Shown here: in pieces, positions 45,672 through 54,045 of the stretch
Layout of the letters: every line of letters begins with the position of its first letter
How positions within the stretch are numbered: the first letter of the stretch is position 1
Origin: Cognatundibacterium rivi
GTDB taxonomy: Bacteria > Pseudomonadota > Gammaproteobacteria > Burkholderiales > Burkholderiaceae_D
NCBI RefSeq assembly: GCF_018139565.1
Contig: NZ_JAGSPK010000003.1
Coordinates: 372,001 to 436,000, forward strand
DNA: 64,000 nucleotides
Reading direction: 5' to 3'
Notes under the pieces: model-generated
The model's database searches: none
What the model was told of the DNA's origin: nothing
Seen by the model: the letters and a program-made list of their open reading frames with translations, nothing else
Program-made: the position numbers and the translations under genes

Positions 45672-46385
45672 TCAGGCGTAATGAGCTGTCGTCGTCGCCA
45701 GCGATGGCGTCTGACGCACCAGATCCGACACTTGTCCATCGATGATGTGCACATTGCGCTGTGCGCGGATCGCCAGCTCAGGATCATGCGTCACCATTAA
45801 AATCGTCGTGCCACGTGCATTGATTTCTTCCAGCAACTCCATCACGCTGCGCGCCATCTGGGTATCAAGATTCCCGGTCGGCTCATCCGCCAGCAACACC
45901 TTGGGGGAACCTGCCAGCGCACGTGCAATCGCAACCCGCTGTTGTTGTCCGCCAGATAGCTCAGCAGGATAATGTTTCATGCGTGCCGCCAGACCAACCT
46001 GCGCCAGCGCATCTTCAATCCGCTCCTTGCGCTCTTTCGCAGGCAGACCGCGATAACGCAGGGGAACGTCAACGTTATCAAACAGATTCAGATCCGGAAT
46101 CAGATTAAATCCCTGAAAAATAAAACCCAGCTTTTCATTGCGCAAACGCGTGCGGGCGTTGTCGTCCAGTCCTTTGACATTCACACCATCCAGAAAATAA
46201 TCACCGTCAGTCAGTTCTTCAAGCAAACCGGCGATATTCAGAAATGTGGTTTTACCTGAACCAGAAGGACCGGTCACCGTAACGAATTCACCTTCTCTGA
46301 CGTGAATTTCAAAGCCGCGCAAGGCATGGGTTTCGATTAAATGTGTGCGATAGACTTTATTTAATTTCTGCATTCTTAACATCAC
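45672..46385 (-). CDS. ABC efflux ATPase (LolD/MacB type)
   Basis: 237 residues, a single nucleotide-binding domain. Walker A GPSGSGKT near residue 40, signature LSGGQQQR near 145, Walker B VLLADEPTGN near 165. It energises the two FtsX-type permeases. It lies 6 bases after the adaptor gene. Confidence 0.93.
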   Translation of the reverse strand: MMLRMQKLNKVYRTHLIETHALRGFEIHVREGEFVTVTGPSGSGKTTFLNIAGLLEELTDGDYFLDGVNVKGLDDNARTRLRNEKLGFIFQGFNLIPDLNLFDNVDVPLRYRGLPAKERKERIEDALAQVGLAARMKHYPAELSGGQQQRVAIARALAGSPKVLLADEPTGNLDTQMARSVMELLEEINARGTTILMVTHDPELAIRAQRNVHIIDGQVSDLVRQTPSLATTTAHYA

Positions 46386-46391
46386 AAACTC

Positions 46392-47663
46392 CTATTGATT
46401 GATGGTGATCCGTTCGTTTTTTTCAAACAGCTCCGTTCCGGAAATGATGATTTTGTCTCCGGCTTTTAAACCACTTTTAATTTCAACCGCATGTAAACTT
46501 GTGGCACCCAGAACGATAGGCGTGCGCACAGCGATGCCATCGCGCAGAAGGTAGGCAACATGTCCGCCATCGCTTTCAACAAAGGGGCCGCGCTGCACCA
46601 GCAAAACATCCGGCTTTTCTTCGATCAGCATACGCGCAGAGACACGCTGACTCTGCCGTAATCCGGCGGGCACCTTGCCATCAAAGCGCACCCGCGCCAG
46701 CACTTGATTTCTGACGACTTCAGGCGACATCGCCGATAAAATCCCGCGTGCTTTGACGCCATTAATCTCCAGATCAACAGCCATCCCCAATCCCAGCTCC
46801 GCAACATAACTTTCGGGAATTTCCAGCTCGACTTCCAGTTGCGACAGATCGACCAGCGTCATTAATGCCGTATTCGGCGCAACCACTGTACGGTTCGCCA
46901 CTGCCAACGTGCCAACGACGCCATCGACCGGGGCACGCAGGCGTAATTCATCTACCCGTCTTTGCAAATTATCTTTGAGCAGACGTTGTTGCTGCAATTG
47001 CGCCAACTTCGACTTCAACCCCAGATCAACATCTTCGCTTTCGAGTGAGCTGGCCTGCAAAGCATGACGGGCGCGTATCTCGGCGCTTTTCAAGGCATCC
47101 TGAACACGTAAAAATTCATTCTTCTGTACCACGCCGCTGACGCCGGCTTTTTCTATGCGCTGATAAGCACGTTCGGCTGAGACCCGTTCAATTTCAGCTT
47201 GCTCGGCATCGCGGACTGCCAGCATTTTTTGCTTACGCGCCAGAATTTTTTGTCTGGCAATCTCTGCTTCCAGTTGCTCAAGCAAGGCTTGTTCACGCTT
47301 GAGCTCTGACACCAGATCAGGTGAATCCAGCTCAGCAACGACATCGCCCTTTTTTACTTTATCTCCGGCTTTCACTAAAAAACTGACGGTGCTGGCGGTA
47401 CTGGAATACAGGCTCGGGCTGTTGGCGGCCACCAGCCTGCCATTCACTGCCGCATCCCGCACCAGCGTTCCTTTACTCACCGTCGCCATGCTCAGTCTGG
47501 ACATAGACACAGAACGGCTGCTCCCCATCCACAGCGATAATGCATAGACAGCGGCAATGATCAGCAATAGCGCGGCAAGAATGCGCCAGAGCCATCTGGA
47601 CTGCCGCCAGAACGGTAAGGCAGCAATTGGCATGTCTTGTTGTGATGTGTCGCGTATAGACAT
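46392..47663 (-). CDS. Periplasmic adaptor of the ABC efflux system (HlyD family)
   Basis: 423 residues from the ATG at 47663. A membrane helix near 27-47, a lipoyl half (VKAGDKVKKGDVVAELDSPD), a long coiled-coil hairpin (about 105-215) and beta domains. An upstream ATG at 47720 is preceded immediately by GAGGAG, too close to work well, so the start is uncertain. No outer-membrane channel gene is present in this operon; it may borrow the one at 27385-28896 or TolC. Confidence 0.9.
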   Translation of the reverse strand: MSIRDTSQQDMPIAALPFWRQSRWLWRILAALLLIIAAVYALSLWMGSSRSVSMSRLSMATVSKGTLVRDAAVNGRLVAANSPSLYSSTASTVSFLVKAGDKVKKGDVVAELDSPDLVSELKREQALLEQLEAEIARQKILARKQKMLAVRDAEQAEIERVSAERAYQRIEKAGVSGVVQKNEFLRVQDALKSAEIRARHALQASSLESEDVDLGLKSKLAQLQQQRLLKDNLQRRVDELRLRAPVDGVVGTLAVANRTVVAPNTALMTLVDLSQLEVELEIPESYVAELGLGMAVDLEINGVKARGILSAMSPEVVRNQVLARVRFDGKVPAGLRQSQRVSARMLIEEKPDVLLVQRGPFVESDGGHVAYLLRDGIAVRTPIVLGATSLHAVEIKSGLKAGDKIIISGTELFEKNERITINQ

Positions 47664-47735
47664 AGTCGGTATATTTTTGAAGAGTAAAACGAATGTGAAT
47701 AACAAGGAAATGACGCGCATCTCCTCGGCGAGGAA

Positions 47736-48233
47736 TCAGCTCATCGTCTTGCTGAAGATTTCACGGTCTGTCGGGTGGCTGTTATCGGCCGTTTGTAGTA
47801 GCGGCAAGTGCCTGCATGAAGCGGAAACATACTGAGTGTCCGGGAAGTGTCCGGCGACTGTCCATTGCTTGTCCGGCAGCAGCAGCGCGGACAGTGACTT
47901 TACCCAATCGAGCAGACCGAATGACCAGAGCCCGCTGGTGCGGTAATCCAAGGTCAGCCCGGCCCACGGCTGTATGCGAATTTGAAACTGAATTTGAAAT
48001 TGAAAGTGTTCAAGCGACAGTTCTGCTTGCACACCGCAACCACGGCAAACGTCTGCGGCATGCAGACTGGTGATCTCTTTAAATTCAATGCGGCGAATAC
48101 TCTCTCGCTGATCGGGGCTCAGCAATACCAGCGACAACAATAACAAAGCGATCGCACACAACAACTCTGCCGATCTCCGGCACAACCAGAGCCAGCGTTG
48201 CGGCCTGACATTTGTTTTCGCTGCGTCTTTCAT
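47736..48233 (-). CDS. Unknown single-span membrane protein heading the efflux operon
   Basis: 165 residues. Basic start, one membrane helix (about 22-40, LLCAIALLLLSLVLLS), then a periplasmic part with CRGCG near 62-66 and a repetitive stretch FQFQIQFQIRIQ. I recognise no family. A strong ribosome site (GGAGG, nine bases before the ATG at 48233) and a sigma-54 promoter 33 bases upstream show it is a real first gene of the ABC efflux operon. It may be a sensor or accessory subunit. Confidence 0.72.
   Translation of the reverse strand: MKDAAKTNVRPQRWLWLCRRSAELLCAIALLLLSLVLLSPDQRESIRRIEFKEITSLHAADVCRGCGVQAELSLEHFQFQIQFQIRIQPWAGLTLDYRTSGLWSFGLLDWVKSLSALLLPDKQWTVAGHFPDTQYVSASCRHLPLLQTADNSHPTDREIFSKTMS
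47837..47880. repeat. Four TGTCC direct repeats phased at exactly 11 bp
   Basis: TGTCC starts at 47837, 47848, 47859 and 47870; three of the four continue as TGTCCGG. The phase is one helical turn, so all face one side of the DNA. The same TGTCCGG half-site forms the palindromes at 48350-48380 upstream of the sigma-54 promoter. It lies inside the first gene of the efflux operon. Confidence 0.75.
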
Positions 48234-48265
48234 GATCACCTTCCTCCTCTGTGTTTCCAGAGGTA

Positions 48266-48282
48266 TTGCAGAAAGCGTGCCA
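48266..48282 (-). promoter_or_regulatory. Sigma-54 promoter of the ABC efflux operon
   Basis: Minus strand TGGCACGCTTTCTGCAA: the -24 GG and -12 GC are 10 bases apart, and TGGCACG-N4-CTGC differs from the TGGCACG-N4-TTGC consensus at one position. The predicted start near 48256 leaves a short leader containing the GGAGG ribosome site before the ATG at 48233. Confidence 0.85.
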
Positions 48283-48349
48283 CAAAATAGAAAAATTTAA
48301 GTCTTTGATTTTATTCAGATTTAACTCAATGACCCTTAATAAAAATGAT

Positions 48350-48380
48350 AGTCCGGACAATAAAACAAAGTGACCGGACA
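48350..48380. promoter_or_regulatory. Two enhancer-like palindromes for an NtrC-type activator
   Basis: AGTCCGGACA (48350-48359) and TGACCGGACA (48371-48380) are near-palindromes of the form TGWCCGGWCA, 21 bp (two helical turns) apart and about 95-125 bp upstream of the predicted sigma-54 start. This is the standard enhancer position. Confidence 0.7.
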
Positions 48381-48401
48381 CCTCGCGGACGTTCAGGCTG
48401 T

Positions 48402-48830
48402 TTATGTGCCTGATGTTTTATGGCAATGGCTAGAATGACCCAGAGCCTTGATAATCGGGCATTGTGCTTGCTGCGGCGCCGACGCGCAGGCATCAATCAG
48501 TTGTGCCAGCATGGTTTCCATTTTTTTTAAGTCCGCCAGCTTGGCACGCACCTGATCGAGCCGCTCACTGGCAATATCCCGTATCGCAGGTTTATCGTTA
48601 CTGTCTTCCAGCATCAGCAAATGCGAAATTTCCTCCAGTGAAAATCCCAGTTCCTGCGCTCGTTTGATGAAGCGGATACGCTCAGCATCCGCCCCAGGAT
48701 AGGTGCGAAATCCTGAGCCTACATCGGGGACTGCCAGCAAACCCCGGCGCTGGTAGTAGCGTATAGTTTCAACTCCGACCCCTGCGGCTTTGGCGAGTTG
48801 TCCTATGGTGTATTGATCTGAAGCAGACAT
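48402..48830 (-). CDS. MerR-family regulator, mercury-MerR-like but lacking one Hg ligand
   Basis: 142 residues. Helix-turn-helix YTIGQLAKAAGVGVETIRYY; FIKRAQELGFSLEEISHLL is very close to the mercury MerR proteins. The distal cysteines equivalent to Cys117 and Cys126 are present (DACASAPQQAQC, eight residues between), but the position of Cys82 is in EDSNDKP, without cysteine. Extra HSSHCHKT at the end. It is divergent from a copper-type ATPase. The sensed metal is therefore uncertain: Cu(I), Ag(I) or another thiophilic ion. Confidence 0.87.
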   Translation of the reverse strand: MSASDQYTIGQLAKAAGVGVETIRYYQRRGLLAVPDVGSGFRTYPGADAERIRFIKRAQELGFSLEEISHLLMLEDSNDKPAIRDIASERLDQVRAKLADLKKMETMLAQLIDACASAPQQAQCPIIKALGHSSHCHKTSGT

Positions 48831-48843
48831 AAATAAAAAGTCC

Positions 48844-48875
48844 TTGACTCTGTTCTCAGGTACGGAGTCTATGAT
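48844..48875 (+). promoter_or_regulatory. MerR-type promoter of the copper ATPase gene
   Basis: TTGACT (48844-48849) and TATGAT (48870-48875) are 20 bases apart. The dyad ACTCTGT-N8-ACGGAGT (48847-48868) matches at 6 of 7 positions; its right half GTACGGAGT equals the mercury-operon operator half-site. Confidence 0.8.
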
Positions 48876-48905
48876 ACAGCGGATAGTCGATTAAGGAGAA
48901 TAGTC

Positions 48906-51620
48906 ATGACCGACAAGCATCAACATAGCGGCAATTGCTGCGGACAATCTGCATCAACACCTGCGTCAGCACCAGCGCTGGAAGAAAAAAAATATACCGA
49001 TCCGGTGTGTGGCATGCAGGTGGCAAAAAATACTGAAAAAACGGCGCGCTTTCAGGGTGTCGCCTATTATTTCTGCAGCCTGTCATGCGTGAGCAAATTC
49101 ACGGCCGCACCCGAAAATTATGTCAAAGCCAAACGCATTATCGGTATGGGCAGCGTTCCTGCCGCATCTGCCGCTGCTTCAGCATCCGCGCCCCCAACTA
49201 CTGCGACTACTGCCACTGCTGCGGCGTCAGACCCGGTGGTACGTGAAGTCAGCCGCGTTAAAACGACGGCTGGCAGTTCCTGTTGCGGTGGTAGCCATGC
49301 CGCACCGCAAAGCATGCAACACGATCCGCAAGGTGCGCATAAAGATCCGGTCTGCGGCATGACGGTGAATGAAAACAGCCAGCATCAGTTTGTGCATGGC
49401 GGTCAGACCTACTATTTCTGCTGCGACTCATGCAAACAGAAGTTCAGCAAAAACCCGGCAATATATTTGAATCCTGAGCTGGCGCCAGCAGCAAAGCCGG
49501 TCGCCAAAGATGCGATTTACATGTGTCCTATGGACCCCGAAATTGAGCAAATCGGCCCAGGTATCTGCCCTATTTGCGGTATGGCGCTGGAGCCAAAAGA
49601 AGCCATTATCGAGGAAGATAACAGCGAACTTCTCGATATGATTCGGCGCTTGAAGATCAGCATTGCTCTCAGCCTGCCCTTGCTGCTGCTGACTATGGGC
49701 GACATGCTGCCCGGCATTTCTTTCCATGATTTATTGGGAATGCGTGTCTTCGACTGGTTGCAGTTTGCCTTGGCAACACCAGTTGTCGTGTGGCTGGGAA
49801 GGCCATTTTTTGAACGGGCAATCGCCTCGTTTAAAAGCGGCAATCTGAATATGTTCAGCCTGATCGGGGTAGGCACGGCAGCGGCGTATCTGTTCAGCCT
49901 GTTTGCGCTACTGTTTCCGCAGGCCTTGCCAGAGGCATTCAAGATGGATGGCATGGCGCCACTGTATTTTGAAGCCGCCGCCGTCATTATCTGTCTTGTT
50001 ATTCTGGGACAGGTGCTGGAGTTGCGCGCGCGCTCACAGACAAATCAGGCAATCAAATCTTTGCTGGCACTGACTCCTGCGACGGCGATACGCATCGCCA
50101 CCGATGGTAGCGAAACTGAAATTCCACTCGACAAAGTTCAGGTCGGCGATCTGCTGCGCGTCAAACCCGGTGCCCACATCCCGGTTGACGGGCAACTGGT
50201 CGATGGGCATTCGCATGTTGATGAATCGATGATTACCGGCGAACCGATTCCGGTTGGTAAACAGGCCGGAGATCAACTCAGCGCCGGCACCATCAATCAA
50301 CAAGGCAGCTTCAGCCTGCGGGCGGAAAAAATCGGCAGAGATACCCTGATCGCCAAGATCATCGATATGGTGAATCAGGCCGGTCGTTCCCGTGCGCCAA
50401 TACAAAAACTCGCTGATAAAGTGGCTGGCTGGTTTGTGCCTGCCGTGATCGCGGCGGCAATACTCGCATTTATATTGTGGGCGGTATTTGGTCCTGCACC
50501 GGCACTCGCAAATGGCCTGATGGCCGCGGTGTCCGTGCTGATCATTGCCTGCCCTTGCGCACTGGGTCTGGCAACGCCGATTTCAGTGACCGTCGGTATC
50601 GGACGTGGTGCAGTGGAAGGCATACTGATCAAAGATGCCGAAGCACTTGAACGCCTGGAAAAAATCGATACGCTGGTCATTGATAAAACCGGTACCCTCA
50701 CTGAAGGCAAACCAACGCTGCAGGAATTCATCGTGGCAGATGATGCGAATGAAGAGGAATTATTAGCAATCGCACTGGCGACAGAACAGCAAAGTGAACA
50801 TCCCCTGGCGCAGGCAGTGGTGGATTTTATCCGCAAAAAAAATATCCCCGCAGCCAGCATCAGCGACTTCAAAGCCATCAGCGGCAAAGGTGTGCAGGCA
50901 ACGTGCAAAGGGCAGCAGATCTTGCTCGGCAAACCAGCGCTGCTGGAAGAAAACCATATCAGCTTGCAAGCATTCAGCTCACGCATCAATGAATTGCAGC
51001 AGCGTGGTCACACGGTCATGGTGATGGCGGTCAACGCGAAAGCCGCAGCACTGATCAGCGTTGCCGACAGCATCAAAGCCAGCAGCCTGCAGGCCGTGCA
51101 ACAGTTGCAGCAACAAGGAATCCGTGTGATTGTTCTGACTGGCGACAATGCGCAGACAGCGCAGGCAGTGGCAACACAGCTGGGATTAAACGAGGTACAT
51201 GCAGATGTGCTGCCAGAAGACAAATTCCATTTCATTCAGCAGTTACAGCAACAGGGATGCATGGTCGCGATGGCCGGTGACGGCATCAACGATGCGCCAG
51301 CACTGGCACAGGCGAATGTCGGCATTGCTATGGGTACCGGCACCGATGTCGCTATGCACAGCGCGCATGTGGTACTGGTCAAAGGTGATCTGCGCGGCAT
51401 TGCGAAGGCCCGCACGCTGAGCCGGAATGTCATGCGCAATATTCGTCAGAATCTGTTTTTTGCGTTTGCCTATAACTTCATCGGCGTACCAGTGGCAGCC
51501 GGTGTGCTGTTCCCCTGGTTTGGCATCCTGTTAAGCCCGATGATTGCCAGCGCAGCAATGAGCCTCAGTTCAGTCTCTGTCATCAGCAACGCCCTGCGGC
51601 TGCGTTATACCCGCCTTTAA
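48906..51620 (+). CDS. copA: Copper-type P1B-1 ATPase with two YHS domains and a metal-binding domain
   Basis: 904 residues. Instead of the usual heavy-metal-associated domain the N-terminus has YHS 1 (32-77, DPVCGMQV, YYFCSLSC), a Pro/Ala/Thr linker with CCGG, YHS 2 (147-190, DPVCGMTV, YYFCCDSC) and a CxxC domain (205-230, YMCPMDPE, CPICGM). Core: TGEP 444-447, CPC 549-551, DKTGT 593-597 and a C-terminal helix with MSLSSVSV and YNFIGVP, the Cu(I)/Ag(I) P1B-1 signature. It exports Cu(I) or Ag(I). Ribosome site AAGGAG before the ATG. Confidence 0.93.
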   Translation: MTDKHQHSGNCCGQSASTPASAPALEEKKYTDPVCGMQVAKNTEKTARFQGVAYYFCSLSCVSKFTAAPENYVKAKRIIGMGSVPAASAAASASAPPTTATTATAAASDPVVREVSRVKTTAGSSCCGGSHAAPQSMQHDPQGAHKDPVCGMTVNENSQHQFVHGGQTYYFCCDSCKQKFSKNPAIYLNPELAPAAKPVAKDAIYMCPMDPEIEQIGPGICPICGMALEPKEAIIEEDNSELLDMIRRLKISIALSLPLLLLTMGDMLPGISFHDLLGMRVFDWLQFALATPVVVWLGRPFFERAIASFKSGNLNMFSLIGVGTAAAYLFSLFALLFPQALPEAFKMDGMAPLYFEAAAVIICLVILGQVLELRARSQTNQAIKSLLALTPATAIRIATDGSETEIPLDKVQVGDLLRVKPGAHIPVDGQLVDGHSHVDESMITGEPIPVGKQAGDQLSAGTINQQGSFSLRAEKIGRDTLIAKIIDMVNQAGRSRAPIQKLADKVAGWFVPAVIAAAILAFILWAVFGPAPALANGLMAAVSVLIIACPCALGLATPISVTVGIGRGAVEGILIKDAEALERLEKIDTLVIDKTGTLTEGKPTLQEFIVADDANEEELLAIALATEQQSEHPLAQAVVDFIRKKNIPAASISDFKAISGKGVQATCKGQQILLGKPALLEENHISLQAFSSRINELQQRGHTVMVMAVNAKAAALISVADSIKASSLQAVQQLQQQGIRVIVLTGDNAQTAQAVATQLGLNEVHADVLPEDKFHFIQQLQQQGCMVAMAGDGINDAPALAQANVGIAMGTGTDVAMHSAHVVLVKGDLRGIAKARTLSRNVMRNIRQNLFFAFAYNFIGVPVAAGVLFPWFGILLSPMIASAAMSLSSVSVISNALRLRYTRL

Positions 51621-51660
51621 ATTCACAGTAATTACTGCCATTCAGGCATCATCCATCAGG

Positions 51661-51694
51661 AACAGGAAGTGCGCAATGCACTTCCTGTTTTGCT
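51661..51694 (+). terminator. Intrinsic terminator of the copper ATPase gene
   Basis: AACAGGAAGTGC and GCACTTCCTGTT, perfect 12-bp arms with a 5-base loop, followed by T-rich sequence. Confidence 0.85.
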
Positions 51695-51735
51695 ATTTGC
51701 AGCAGGGTCAGCAAGCTTCATCAGGACGTCAGTCC

Positions 51736-51753
51736 TTGTCACATCAACGTCAT
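51736..51753 (+). promoter_or_regulatory. Weak PhoB-box-like direct repeat
   Basis: TTGTCAC-ATCA-ACGTCAT resembles the 18-bp Pho box (two CTGTCAT repeats at an 11-bp period) at about 13-14 positions. A lone CTGTCAG lies at 51800-51806. Located upstream of the phosphoesterase gene; tentative. Confidence 0.3.
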
Positions 51754-51914
51754 CTGCCGCTGCTAGCATCGCTCTCCGACACTCACCCACCCTGGATATC
51801 TGTCAGTACCGTTATCGTTTCTGACCGTAGCAAAAAAACCTGCCAACGACATCCATTAACCAGCCGGGCGATCGCTACGATGCGTCGAATACTTCACTCA
51901 ACCCTTGCTTACCC

Positions 51915-53633
51915 ATGATGAAAAAATCTCCCCTATCGGTACTTTTACTCAGCGCTTTGTACGCCCACAGCAGCTATGCCCAAACTGCCACCACCACACC
52001 GATTGAGCATGTGATTGTATTGGTGGGTGAAAACCGGACGTTTGACAATCTGTACGGCGTGTATCAGCCAAAAAAGAAGCAGACCATCTCGAACCTGTGG
52101 TCGAAAGGTATCGTCAAAGCTGATGGTTCGCCAGGACCAAATTACCATCTGGCAGCGCAGAAAACAGCAGAAAATATCACTGCCTATACTCCGACGCCAA
52201 CGGTAAAAGCTCCTTATGCCAGCCTGCCCCAACCGTATGCTGCCGGTGCCTTTGGTCAGCGTCATGATGTGCCGGATGCACGCTTTCCGGCAGACCTGCC
52301 AAATGGGCCCTATCAGATTACCAAGCACGTCAGCTACGGGGCACATACCGGCGATCCGGTACATCGCTTTTTCCAGATGTGGCAACAGATTAACGGCGGC
52401 AATAATGACCTGTTTGTCTGGGTTGCTGAAATGACAGGAGTTGGCCCAAGCAACGCCCCGATTCCTTTCGCCCCTGGCCGCACGTATCAGGGTGGCATTG
52501 CGATGGGCTTTTACAATATGTCCACCGGCGATGCACCGACTTTCAAAAAACTGGCCGACAACTATGCGATTGCCGACAACTATCACCAACCTATCATGGG
52601 TGGCACCACCGTTAACTATCTGGCGCTGGCAACAGGTGACGTGACCTTCTACACCGATCAGGGTAAGCCAGCGGTACCTCCTGCAAAGATGATAGAGAAT
52701 CCTGATCCACAGCCGAATACCAATAACTGGTACACCGAAGACGGCTACCGTGGTGGCACATATATTCAGTGCGCCGATCTGTCGCAACCCGGTGCGGCTG
52801 GCATTCATGCCTTTCTGAAAAAGCTGCCGTATCCTGCCTTCAATCAGGGTAATTGCGCGCCAGACACCTACTACATGGTCAACAATATGGACCCGGCCTA
52901 CTCGCCATTGGGTGAACCACTGGCCTTGGGCGCGGATAAATTTTTGCTGCCGCCACAAACCATTCCTCATATCGGCGATGCGTTGACTGCTGCCGGAGTT
53001 TCCTGGAAATGGTATAGCGGTGGTCGCAACGACGGAAAGAATGTAGACAAAGAGTATTGCGCCATGTGCGATACGCCGTCGTTCTTCACCTCAACCATGA
53101 CCGGGCCGGATAAAGACAAATTACAGGATATGCATCAGTTTTATGTCGATGTGAAAAAAGAAGAGAAATCCTTCCCTGCTGTTTCCTATATTGCGCCTTA
53201 CGACAGCCTGTCCGGTCATCCTGGCTATGCCTCGGAATCCAGTTTTGACGAGCTGGCAGCCGACGTGATCGCCCGTGTCAAAGCGAATCCGGAACTGTGG
53301 AAAAAAACTGCGATCCTGATCACCTTCGATGAAGGCGGTGGCTATTACGATTCTGGCTATGTGCAATTGATAGATTTCTTCGGCGACGGCACACGCATCC
53401 CGCTGGTTGCGGTGTCACCTTATGCAAAAAAAGGGCATGTCGATCATACTTATTACGATCACGCATCGATACTGAAATTCATCCAGCGCAACTGGAAACT
53501 GGCACCATTATCCAAGCGCAGCCGCGACAATCTGCCAAATCCTGTGACCGATAAGAAGAATCCGTATGTACCGCTGAACCGCCCTGCACTGGGCGATCTG
53601 ATGGGTATGTTTGATTTTAAACAGAGGCCGTAA
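51915..53633 (+). CDS. Secreted phosphoesterase (AcpA/phospholipase C family)
   Basis: 572 residues with a signal peptide (SVLLLSALYAHSSYAQ). Family PF04185 motif ENRTFDNLYG at about 38-47 holds the nucleophilic Thr and metal ligands; HPGYASESSFDEL, FDEGGGYYDS and DHASILKFIQRN supply other metal residues. Francisella AcpA and non-haemolytic phospholipase C belong here, so it may be an acid phosphatase or a lipase. It precedes a TonB-dependent receptor and a second phosphatase. Confidence 0.88.
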   Translation: MMKKSPLSVLLLSALYAHSSYAQTATTTPIEHVIVLVGENRTFDNLYGVYQPKKKQTISNLWSKGIVKADGSPGPNYHLAAQKTAENITAYTPTPTVKAPYASLPQPYAAGAFGQRHDVPDARFPADLPNGPYQITKHVSYGAHTGDPVHRFFQMWQQINGGNNDLFVWVAEMTGVGPSNAPIPFAPGRTYQGGIAMGFYNMSTGDAPTFKKLADNYAIADNYHQPIMGGTTVNYLALATGDVTFYTDQGKPAVPPAKMIENPDPQPNTNNWYTEDGYRGGTYIQCADLSQPGAAGIHAFLKKLPYPAFNQGNCAPDTYYMVNNMDPAYSPLGEPLALGADKFLLPPQTIPHIGDALTAAGVSWKWYSGGRNDGKNVDKEYCAMCDTPSFFTSTMTGPDKDKLQDMHQFYVDVKKEEKSFPAVSYIAPYDSLSGHPGYASESSFDELAADVIARVKANPELWKKTAILITFDEGGGYYDSGYVQLIDFFGDGTRIPLVAVSPYAKKGHVDHTYYDHASILKFIQRNWKLAPLSKRSRDNLPNPVTDKKNPYVPLNRPALGDLMGMFDFKQRP

Positions 53634-54045
53634 ACACAGTCACAACGTTCATCATCCGTATAAAAAGGAGGTACGCAGCGGTTGCTGTTTACCTGCTTTT
53701 TTATTGTCTTTCAAATGATGTATCTGTAAAAAAATTGGCCTTAGATATTGTGTTCAAGGCTGGATGACACGTCGTAATTATGTCCTCGTGATGACCTGAT
53801 TGATGATGTTGTTGCTGAAATGTAGCGAGTATTTCTTCCTGTTTAAATTCACTTTCCTGTCATATTGGCTGACTACACTTTGCCGCGTTGACGTCCGGAA
53901 ACTTCTGCTTTTCAACGCATTAAAAGCACATTGCTTCCGCGCTTCTTCAGATAAGTATCAGATTAACTGATACTCCTCTGCAGAACCGCCTGAAGGCACA
54001 CAACATCTTCGCATTCTTATTCATCATCGACTCAGGAACCCAATC
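53634..54045. other. 412-base gap before the second TonB-dependent receptor gene
   Basis: Holds the terminator at 53666-53703 and a perfect half Pho box CTGTCAT at 53857-53863 followed by GCTGACT one turn later. No coding frame, repeat or riboswitch-like conserved stretch recognised. Confidence 0.45.
53666..53703 (+). terminator. Intrinsic terminator after the phosphoesterase gene
   Basis: AGGAGGTA pairs with TACCTGCT (one mismatch) outside an inner CAGC/GCTG stem, followed by six T. Confidence 0.6.

Noticed and set aside
47700-47830. Possible second sigma-54 promoter for the adaptor gene, served by the 11-bp array
   Set aside because: I checked the minus strand for GG-N10-GC and found none between 47700 and 47830.
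51945-52970. 341-codon open frame on the minus strand inside the phosphoesterase gene
   Set aside because: It is antisense to a gene with clear catalytic motifs and a signal peptide; no family resemblance or ribosome site, so it is a shadow frame.
53634-54045. Cobalamin riboswitch before the TonB-dependent receptor gene
   Set aside because: I could not see the conserved B12 box or supporting stems, so receptor ligand cannot be called as cobalamin.
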